From Myxococcota bacterium (GTDB lineage: Bacteria > Myxococcota_A > UBA796 > CAJQPC01): a stretch of 52,288 bases of DNA. The DNA is taken from the NCBI GenBank assembly GCA_023150845.1, contig JAKLKD010000017.1, forward strand, positions 1-52,288, read 5' to 3'. Position 1 is the stretch's first letter, and each line of letters opens with the position of its first letter. Below the pieces are notes generated by a model. The model searched no databases, had not been told where the DNA came from, and saw only the letters and a list, made by a program, of their open reading frames with translations. This document shows, piece by piece, positions 8,120-14,782 of the stretch. The translations under genes and the position numbers were made by a program.

Positions 8120-9142
8120 CTCCTCCCCAGCGGCGCGCTTCTGGCTCGGGTTGACCTCCTCGTCGTCGGCGACGGGCAGGCCGTCGAGGCTGTCGTCGCT
8201 GAGCACGGCGTCGATGGCGGCGAGCACCTCGGGGGTGAGCTGCACGACCACGTCGAGGGCCTGGAGGTTGTGGATGACCTGCTCCACCCGGCTCGCCCCG
8301 GTGATCACCGTCGAGACGAACTCCGGGCGGGCGGCCCAGGCCAAGGCGAGCTGGGCCAAGGAGCAGTCGAGCTCATCGGCCACGCGCTTCAGGCGCTTCA
8401 CCTTGGCGATCCGGGCGGGGGTGATCACGAGGTCCCGCAGCCAGTCCATGGACTCGGCGCTCAGGCGTGAGCCCTTGGGCATGCCGTCGTTGTACTTGCC
8501 GGTGAGCAGGCCCGAGGCCAAGGGGCTCCAGACCGTCGTGCCCAGGCCACGCTCGGCGTAGAGCGGGGCCAGCTCAACCTCGACGCGCTCGCGGTGGAAG
8601 AGGTTGTACTGGGGCTGCTCACAGGTCGGGGCGATGAGGTGGTGCTCGTCGCAGACCTTGTAGGCCTCGCGGAGCTGGTCGGCGCTCCACTCCGAGGTGC
8701 CCCAGTACATCACCTTGCCCTGGCGGACGAGGTTGTCCATGGCCAAGGCCGTCTCCAGGACGGGGGTGTTGGGGTCGGGGCGGTGGCAGAGGTAGAGGTC
8801 GAGGTAGTCCAGGCGCAGGCGCTTGAGCGCGGCGTGGCAGGCCTCAACGACGTGCTTCCGCGAGAGCCCCACGTCGTTCGGGCCCTGGCCGCCCCAGAAC
8901 ACCTTGGACGAGATGACGAGCTGCTCCCGGGGGAGGTGACGGAGGATCTTGCCGACGACACGCTCGGCCTCCCCCTCGGCGTAGGCCTCGGCGTTGTCGA
9001 AGAAGTTGATCCCCGCGTCATAAGCGGCGTGGATGCAGCGCTTCGCCTCCTTCTTGTTGACCTGGCCCCCGTAGGTGACCCAAGAGCCCAAGGAGAGGCG
9101 AGAGACCTTGAGGCCGGAGCGGCCGAGCTGGCTGTAGATCAT
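8117..9142 (-). CDS. Aldo/keto reductase, KCNAB/YghZ-like
   Basis: 341 residues, a full TIM-barrel NADPH-dependent carbonyl reductase. The catalytic tetrad is intact: D49 and Y54 in INFFDNAEAY, K80 in VISSK, H120 in LYLCH. Sequence order (LGRSGLKVSRLSLGSW at the start, QPQYNLFHRERVE, then SPLASGLLTGKY) matches the AKR6/AKR14 branch related to the voltage-gated potassium channel beta subunit and E. coli YghZ. Likely detoxifies aldehydes or ketones in the cytoplasm; the substrate cannot be read from sequence. A GAGGG Shine-Dalgarno lies about 9 nt before the ATG. Divergent from the TPR gene at 9251, convergent with the lipoprotein gene. Confidence 0.93.
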   Translation of the reverse strand: MIYSQLGRSGLKVSRLSLGSWVTYGGQVNKKEAKRCIHAAYDAGINFFDNAEAYAEGEAERVVGKILRHLPREQLVISSKVFWGGQGPNDVGLSRKHVVEACHAALKRLRLDYLDLYLCHRPDPNTPVLETALAMDNLVRQGKVMYWGTSEWSADQLREAYKVCDEHHLIAPTCEQPQYNLFHRERVEVELAPLYAERGLGTTVWSPLASGLLTGKYNDGMPKGSRLSAESMDWLRDLVITPARIAKVKRLKRVADELDCSLAQLALAWAARPEFVSTVITGASRVEQVIHNLQALDVVVQLTPEVLAAIDAVLSDDSLDGLPVADDEEVNPSQKRAAGEE

Positions 9143-9250
9143 GGTGCAGAACCCTCAGAGGCGGGTGGACGCGGGTGGGATGAGCGTCTGCTCCCCTATC
9201 TCCGGGCCCACCGCACGCAAGGTGGGGCCCATCAGGCTAAGGGAGACGGC

Positions 9251-10162
9251 ATGGACGACGCGCTCACACGCATCACTCAGCGCTTCATCGCCGGGCGTTA
9301 CGCCGCCGTGATCGACGAGGCGCGCGCCCACCCCAGCGCTGAGGCCCGGGCCTGGGCCGCCCGCGCCACCCAGCGCCTCGGCCGGGCCGACGAGGCCCTC
9401 GACCTCGCCCGCGCCGCGCTCCTGGAGAAGAACACCCCGCTCTCCCGGCTGGTGCTCGCCGAGGCGCTCATGGGCGCGGCGAAGTACAGCGAGGCCCGGG
9501 GACACACCCGCGGCGCCACGGAGCACCCCGCGCGCCGCCTCTATGCCGAGCTCTGCGGCCTGCTCGGAGAGGCCGAGGAGGGCATGGTCCACGCCCGGCT
9601 GCTCCTCGACGAGCAGGAGGACCCCTTCGAGCGCGCCCAGACCGAGGCCACCCTCGCCGTCTGCCTGCACCGCGCCGGGCGCTTCTCCGACGCCCGGACC
9701 CGCTGGGAGGCCGCCATCCGCGGCCACGTCGAGGTCTTGGGCGAGGAGCACCCCGAGGTCGCCGCGCTCCTCGACGGCCTCGGCGCCACCCTGCGCCGCC
9801 TGGGGCTCCCCCAGGAGGCCCTCGACCTCCACCAGCGCGCGTTGCCGCTCCACGAGCGGGCCTTCGGGGCGATGCACCCCGCCGTCGCCGGGAACCTCCA
9901 CGCCCAGGCCCAGTGCCAGCGGCGCCTCGGCGACTTTGAGGGCGCCCGTCAGGCCCTCGACGACGCCTTGGTCGTCTCGACGCAGGTGCAGGGGGCCGAC
10001 CACCCCGACACCTTGGTGACGGCCTTTGAGCTCGGGCGCCTTGAGGTGGACTGCGGCCTCGTCGCCGAGGGTTTTGAGCGTATGTCCCGGGCGATGAGCG
10101 CCGCGCTCGATCAGCTCGGCCCCAACCACCCCACCTCCCGGGCGATGAAGGCCTGGATGTAG
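9251..10162 (+). CDS. Tetratricopeptide-repeat protein, kinesin-light-chain type
   Basis: 303 residues, entirely helical. The ATG at 9251 has an AAGGGAG Shine-Dalgarno 5 nt upstream; an open frame extends further 5' but runs antisense through the reductase gene. The N-terminal half has short TPR units. Residues about 150-300 have longer 42-residue units with the TPR_10/12 pattern (G..HP.VA..L..LG, then HP.TL), as in kinesin light chain and NphP3-like repeats. Such proteins are protein-interaction scaffolds. No signal peptide or enzyme domain is seen. It is followed 18 nt later by the nucleotidyltransferase gene on the same strand, so the two are probably co-transcribed. Confidence 0.85.
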   Translation: MDDALTRITQRFIAGRYAAVIDEARAHPSAEARAWAARATQRLGRADEALDLARAALLEKNTPLSRLVLAEALMGAAKYSEARGHTRGATEHPARRLYAELCGLLGEAEEGMVHARLLLDEQEDPFERAQTEATLAVCLHRAGRFSDARTRWEAAIRGHVEVLGEEHPEVAALLDGLGATLRRLGLPQEALDLHQRALPLHERAFGAMHPAVAGNLHAQAQCQRRLGDFEGARQALDDALVVSTQVQGADHPDTLVTAFELGRLEVDCGLVAEGFERMSRAMSAALDQLGPNHPTSRAMKAWM

Positions 10163-10180
10163 CCGGAGAGACGACGCCCC

Positions 10181-11455
10181 GTGACCATTGAGCGTGACGA
10201 TCTCGACGACCTCCCGAGCGCGAACGAGGCCCTGCCCGACGTCGTGCGCCTCGCCTTGGCCGTGCGTAAGGCCGGGGGCCGCGCCCTGCTCGTCGGCGGC
10301 TGGGTGCGGGATCGTGCCCTGGGCATCGAGAGCAAAGACCTCGACGTGGAGGTCCACGGCCTCGACGAGACCCGCCTCGCCGAGCTGCTGCGCCGCATGG
10401 GCCGGGTGAACGTCGTCGGGCGCAGCTTCGGCGTGTACAAGCTCACCGTCGGCGCCCACACCCTCGACGTGAGCCTGCCCCGCCGCGACTCCAAGGTCGG
10501 CCCCGGGCACCGGGGCATCGAGATCGCCGGGGACCCTTTCATGGGCGTGTTGGAGGCCGCCCGGCGCCGGGACCTCACCGTGAACGCCATGCTCTACGAC
10601 CCGCTCACCGGGGAGACCCTCGACCCCCACGGCGGCCTCATCGACCTCCAGGCCCGGCGGCTGCGGGAGGTGGACCCGACGACCTTCTTGGAGGATCCCC
10701 TGCGCGCCTTACGCGCCGTGCAGTTCGCCGCGCGCTTCGGCTTCACCATGACCGAGAGCCTGCGCGCGCTGTGTCGGGTGGCGCCGCTCATGGAGCTCCC
10801 CGCCGAGCGGGTGCGCTGGGAGCTCGAGAAGCTCCTGCTCAAGGCGCCCAAGCCCAGCGACGGCCTCAGACTCCTCGTTGAGCTGGAGCTGCTGCCCCAG
10901 GTGCTCCCGGGCCTCGTCGGCCTCGTCACCCCGACGCTCTTGCAGACCTTAGACCGCGCCGCCATCGAGCGGGAGGGCCTACACACCGAGGCCGAGCGCC
11001 TCACGGTGATGTGGGCGGCCTTGCTCTCGCCGTTCCGTGGGGACGCGCTGCTCATCGCCCTGGATCGCCTCGGCCTGCACACCCACAACAAGTACCCCCT
11101 GCGCGCCCGGGTCATCGACTCCTTACGCGAGGCCAAGCCGACGCCGCTCTCCGACGCCGACCTGCGCCGCCTCGCCGACGTGCTGCCCCTGCCCATCCTC
11201 TTGCGGGTGCGCGCCGCACGTTTTGCCGAGGCGCCCTCGGGCCCCGACCTCCTCCGGGCCGACCGCCTCGGCGTGCTCGACGGCCCCTTGCCCCGCCTGC
11301 TCAGCGGCGCCGACCTCGCCCGCCTCGGCGTGCCCCCAGGGCCGCGGATGGGCGAGCTCCTCGACGCGGCCCGGGACGCCCAGACCCGCGGCGAGCTGCG
11401 CAGCGTCGAGGACGCGCGGACTTGGCTCACTCGCACCGTCAACACCGAGGGTTGA
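10181..11455 (+). CDS. CCA-adding enzyme / poly(A) polymerase family nucleotidyltransferase
   Basis: 424 residues from a GTG with a GGAGAG Shine-Dalgarno. Class II nucleotidyltransferase core: the GGWVRD loop (residues 39-44), metal-binding acidic pair D53 and D55 in SKDLDVEV, RRDLTVNAMLYD (motif B region), then the ERL-type motif FLEDPLRALRAVQFAARF. The family adds CCA to tRNA 3' ends or poly(A) to RNA; both activities share this core and I cannot separate them by eye. The helical body and tail (about 190-424) lack an obvious HD phosphohydrolase motif. The last ~100 residues are Leu/Arg-rich and less typical. Upstream neighbour is a TPR protein; downstream is an exported protein with its own TATAGT -10. 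Confidence 0.88.
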   Translation: MTIERDDLDDLPSANEALPDVVRLALAVRKAGGRALLVGGWVRDRALGIESKDLDVEVHGLDETRLAELLRRMGRVNVVGRSFGVYKLTVGAHTLDVSLPRRDSKVGPGHRGIEIAGDPFMGVLEAARRRDLTVNAMLYDPLTGETLDPHGGLIDLQARRLREVDPTTFLEDPLRALRAVQFAARFGFTMTESLRALCRVAPLMELPAERVRWELEKLLLKAPKPSDGLRLLVELELLPQVLPGLVGLVTPTLLQTLDRAAIEREGLHTEAERLTVMWAALLSPFRGDALLIALDRLGLHTHNKYPLRARVIDSLREAKPTPLSDADLRRLADVLPLPILLRVRAARFAEAPSGPDLLRADRLGVLDGPLPRLLSGADLARLGVPPGPRMGELLDAARDAQTRGELRSVEDARTWLTRTVNTEG

Positions 11456-11500
11456 GCGGCTATAGTGCTGCGTCTTCCTGACTCACATGACCGAGGCCCC

Positions 11501-13000
11501 ATGACGCGCCTGCGCTTCGTGCTGACCCTGCTCCTCTTGGCCCCTGCTCCACTGGCCTTCGCCCAAGAGACGCCCCCGGCGGAGTCCCCCGCGGCGGCGG
11601 TCTCGGTGAGCGCCGACCTGCGCGGGGAGTACATTCAGGGGGAGCCGATCCTCATCCGCTTCACCGTGAACAACGCCGGGGCCAGCGCCGCGCGCTTCTC
11701 CGACCTCAGCCGCCGCCCCTGGCTCGTCCGTTTTGACCTCACCTACCCGAACGGCAAGCAGCAGAGCTGGTTCACCACCCCGCCCGCCGTGGATCCCGGC
11801 GAGGTGTGGAGCATCCCGCCCCGGGGCCAGAAGCGTGTGCTCCTGGAGATCCCGTCGAGCCAGCGCCTCGCCGCCGGGGACTACACCCTCACCGTGCGGC
11901 TCTTGAACGAGGGCGCGGAGATCGTGCTGCCCGCCCACAAGCTCAAGATCGCCCCCGCCGCCCCTGTCGCGGGCGCGGTCTACGACGAGCCCCTGGGCCT
12001 CGACCGCAGCGGCCACCAGGTCGTCTGGGTGCACAAGGCGAGCCAAGGCTTCGACCTCTACCTGCACCACGCCGATCCCAACAACCCCACCCGCACCTTG
12101 GGCGACTACCACCTGCTGCACCTCGACACCCTCGTGCGGCCCGTGCTCACCGCCGCCCGGCCCGAGGAGCGCTCCGACCGCTTCATCTACTGGCAGCCCG
12201 ACGAGCGCACCGTGCAGTACGTTCAGCTCCAGTCGAACGCCTTACGCAGCGCGACGCCCATGAGCTTCCGCACGCCCTACCCCAAGGTGGAGATCATCGG
12301 CCGGGGCGCGACGGACACCCAAGGTGGCCTGCACGTCCCGCTGTGGATCCCCGCGCCGTCGGGCGCTGGCGGTGAGCTCCGCGTCGCCACCGTGCGTGAC
12401 CGCGGCGGCCCGGTGTTCCGCGCCGTCGTGCGCCTCCCCGCGAAGCCGAGCTGGGTGCAGACCGCCGTGGACGGCAACGGCGACCTGCGGCTCATCCTCG
12501 CCCGCGACGGCCTGCTCGACCTCTACACCCTGCGCGCCGAGGGTGACCTCCCGGCCTCCGGCGTGGCGCTCTACCGCCCGGCGAAGCCCGCCGAGGGCCA
12601 GGCCCCGCCGCCGACCCTCACCCCGATCCTCGCCCGCTTCGGGTATCGCGCCGGGACGAGCGAAGAGGCTGGCGGTATGGCCGTGCTGGTGCTGCTCCGC
12701 TCCGAGGCGGGCCTGGAGGCGCGCTGGCTGAGCCTCGGCGGCCGTGAGCTCGCCGCCCTGGAGGGCCTCCCCCTGGCCGCCGACGCCACGGTGATCGACG
12801 CCCTGAACCTCGGCGACACCGGCTGGGGCGCCTTGGTGCAGACCGGCGGCAAGACCGTCTTCGTCTCGCCCGGCGCGGCCCCGGTGCCCCTGACGAGCGC
12901 GACGGGCACGCTCACCCGCACCCCCAAAGGCGCGGTGCTCTCGCGCACCTTACGCAGCGGCGGCCCCATCAACAACGAGACCCTACGCGCCGCCCCGTGA
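11501..13000 (+). CDS. Exported beta-rich protein of unknown function
   Basis: 499 residues from the ATG at 11501, which opens a clear Sec signal peptide (basic start, Leu-rich core, cleavage after LAFAQ near residue 23). Residues about 35-150 look like an immunoglobulin-type or BsuPI-like beta-sandwich (VSVSADLRGEYIQGEPILIRF, then GDYTLTVRLLNEG). The remaining ~340 residues are repeated beta strands with loops of the form DGNGDLRLIL, compatible with a propeller-like fold of irregular repeats. No catalytic motif is recognised. A TATAGT hexamer 34 nt upstream could be the -10. It may be periplasmic or secreted; I do not recognise the family. Confidence 0.75.
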   Translation: MTRLRFVLTLLLLAPAPLAFAQETPPAESPAAAVSVSADLRGEYIQGEPILIRFTVNNAGASAARFSDLSRRPWLVRFDLTYPNGKQQSWFTTPPAVDPGEVWSIPPRGQKRVLLEIPSSQRLAAGDYTLTVRLLNEGAEIVLPAHKLKIAPAAPVAGAVYDEPLGLDRSGHQVVWVHKASQGFDLYLHHADPNNPTRTLGDYHLLHLDTLVRPVLTAARPEERSDRFIYWQPDERTVQYVQLQSNALRSATPMSFRTPYPKVEIIGRGATDTQGGLHVPLWIPAPSGAGGELRVATVRDRGGPVFRAVVRLPAKPSWVQTAVDGNGDLRLILARDGLLDLYTLRAEGDLPASGVALYRPAKPAEGQAPPPTLTPILARFGYRAGTSEEAGGMAVLVLLRSEAGLEARWLSLGGRELAALEGLPLAADATVIDALNLGDTGWGALVQTGGKTVFVSPGAAPVPLTSATGTLTRTPKGAVLSRTLRSGGPINNETLRAAP

Positions 13001-13017
13001 GCGGCTCATAGGGTCTC
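12977..13017 (+). terminator. Large nested hairpin at the end of the exported-protein gene
   Basis: GAGACCCTA (12977-12985) pairs perfectly with TAGGGTCTC (13009-13017). Inside it, TGAGC-g-GCTCA (12998-13008) is a second perfect stem that contains the stop codon. No T-tract follows. Position and stability suggest a 3'-end or termination structure. Confidence 0.45.
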
Positions 13018-13062
13018 GGTGGCCTCGGCGATGATCGCCGCGGGCGCCGCGAGGCGCTCAGC

Positions 13063-13875
13063 TCACTCGGGCTCGGTGCAGAGCGTGTCGAGCTCGCCGT
13101 TGCAGTAGAGCTCCTCCAGCGCGCCGAAGCCCTCGCCGGTGCCCTCGTTCTGCAGCACACACTCCGGGTCGGCGGCGACGGCGGAGATCGCGTCGGAGCA
13201 GTCGTCCCCGTCGATCTCGACCACCGAGGCGGCGTAATGAACGACGAAGTCGTCCGCGGGCACCGACCAGAGGCGGAGCAGCACGGTGTAGTCGCGGCCG
13301 GGGTGGAGCGAGGTGTCGATGGCGCAGAACTCGGGGGTGGCGCGGCCGGCGTGAGCGCCCGCCTGACCACGGAACCCGATCATCTGGCACTCGTTGGCCT
13401 CGAAGACGACCTCGTTCCCGAGGGAGTCCTCATAGACCTGCTCGAAGTTGCCGATGCTGACGCCGGGCGTGCCGTTGTAGTACGCGGAGAGCCCGACCTC
13501 GAGGTCGAGGTCGCCGTCGTCGTAGTTGTTGTCCTCACAGATGTAGCCATCAGCCGGAGAGCGGACGTCTACGGAGGTGTTCCAGAAGACCGCCTCGGGG
13601 TCCACGATCACGCAGACCGTGCCGCCGGTGCCCTGGAAGGTGAAGGTGGCGCCACCCCACTGACCGGGGTTGGCGTTCTCACCGAGGCCCGCGTAGATGG
13701 ACTTGTCGGTGCGGGCGGCGGGGTCGAGCCACTCCGAGGCCGTGAGCGGGGTAAAGTTGCCCAGGTCCACGACGCCGGGGTACTCGTCCACGGGCTGGGG
13801 GAAGTACTGCTTGCTGTCCCGATCACAAGCGACGAAGGCCGAGACGAAGCCGACGGCGAGCAGAAGACGAGACAT
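13063..13875 (-). CDS. Lipoprotein, third gene of a TonB-receptor unit
   Basis: 270 residues from the ATG at 13875. This ATG shares its A with the TGA stop of the upstream gene (a TGATG overlap), which implies translational coupling. A lipoprotein signal ends at FVAC (Cys about residue 17). The mature protein is acidic, rich in Asp, Glu, Gly and aromatics, with paired cysteines (for example CVIV and ICED, NECQM and EFCAI) that could form disulfides, and a C-terminal Cys-rich segment. The beta-rich composition suggests a surface-exposed binding protein. I do not recognise the family. Gene order (receptor, lipoprotein, lipoprotein) suggests a role in capturing the receptor's ligand. Confidence 0.75.
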   Translation of the reverse strand: MSRLLLAVGFVSAFVACDRDSKQYFPQPVDEYPGVVDLGNFTPLTASEWLDPAARTDKSIYAGLGENANPGQWGGATFTFQGTGGTVCVIVDPEAVFWNTSVDVRSPADGYICEDNNYDDGDLDLEVGLSAYYNGTPGVSIGNFEQVYEDSLGNEVVFEANECQMIGFRGQAGAHAGRATPEFCAIDTSLHPGRDYTVLLRLWSVPADDFVVHYAASVVEIDGDDCSDAISAVAADPECVLQNEGTGEGFGALEELYCNGELDTLCTEPE

Positions 13876-14756
13876 CACTTCTCCACCAAGAAGTCATAGA
13901 CGAGGGTGAACGTGGGCGCGGCGTCGCGGAAGGCGTCGGCGTCCTCGTAGGTCAGCTCGAAGGGCTCGTTCACGACGTAATCGCCGATGTCGATGTAGTT
14001 GCTCGGGTAGTTGAGCAGATCGATGTGTGAGGAGCCCGTCGTGAAGGTGGCCGAGTACTGGGTGAACGACTGGCCGTTCGACGGATCACAGGTCGTGAAG
14101 TCGAAGTTGGTGTCCGGCGAGTCCATCCAGCCCCAGACCTTCATGCCCGCGTGGTAGTTCACGCGCCACATGGTGAACTCGGCCTCAAAGTCGCCGTCGG
14201 CGTTCTCCTTGAAGTCGAGGCCGTCCTCACCCGCCAAGAAGAGCAGCTCGTTGTCTTCGGTGTACTCGAAGAGGTCGTAGCAGGAGGTGCGGAAGTAGTC
14301 GGGGGACTGGACCTCGGCGCCTTGCTCGTCGGTGATGGGCTGCTTGAGCGTGTTGGAGAAGAAGTCGAGCAGCGAGGCGTAGTCCGTGTATCGCCCGGTC
14401 ACGACCTTACACAAGGTCGAGGTGTAGCAGGCGAAGTCGAAGACGCCGACCGTGCCACCGCCGTAGGGGTAGGTGTTGCCCAGCTCACCGCCGATGATCG
14501 GCCCGGTGGCGGGGTGCGGGTACGCCTCGAGGTCGTAGCGGATGTCGGAGTAGGCCCCGAGGTAGACCGGGCCGATGAACCGGGCGTCAACCACCTCGGC
14601 CTCTTGGCCGGTGCGGTCATCGACGATGTACCGGGTCGCCGCGGCGCGGGGCACGACGACCGTGCCCCTGATGTCCACCTGGGGAAGTTGTTCGTCGTAA
14701 GTGCAGGCTTGGGCCACCACAGCGAGGAGCAGGGCGGCGCGGGTCGCGCTGGTCAT
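13875..14756 (-). CDS. Lipoprotein, second gene of a TonB-receptor unit
   Basis: 293 residues from the ATG at 14756, preferred because it gives a compact lipoprotein signal (TSATRAALLLAVVAQAC) and has GAGGAG 11 nt upstream. An alternative ATG at 14783 overlaps the receptor stop by 1 nt (TGATG), and coupling from there is also possible. The mature part is acidic and rich in Tyr, Phe, Thr and Asp, with beta-strand patterns such as RYIVDDRTGQEAEVVDARFIGPVYLG and a DIGDYVVNEPFELTYED block near the end. Several spaced cysteines are present. No known domain is recognised. It stands where SusD-like or other substrate-binding lipoproteins stand in uptake operons but does not look like SusD. Confidence 0.75.
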   Translation of the reverse strand: MTSATRAALLLAVVAQACTYDEQLPQVDIRGTVVVPRAAATRYIVDDRTGQEAEVVDARFIGPVYLGAYSDIRYDLEAYPHPATGPIIGGELGNTYPYGGGTVGVFDFACYTSTLCKVVTGRYTDYASLLDFFSNTLKQPITDEQGAEVQSPDYFRTSCYDLFEYTEDNELLFLAGEDGLDFKENADGDFEAEFTMWRVNYHAGMKVWGWMDSPDTNFDFTTCDPSNGQSFTQYSATFTTGSSHIDLLNYPSNYIDIGDYVVNEPFELTYEDADAFRDAAPTFTLVYDFLVEK

Positions 14757-14782
14757 GTCGAAGAGCACTCCTCGGGGGGACA

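Noticed and set aside
8594-9250. N-terminal extension of the TPR protein
   Set aside because: The frame is open but antisense to the aldo/keto reductase; the ATG at 9251 has a strong Shine-Dalgarno and matches the start of the helical repeats.
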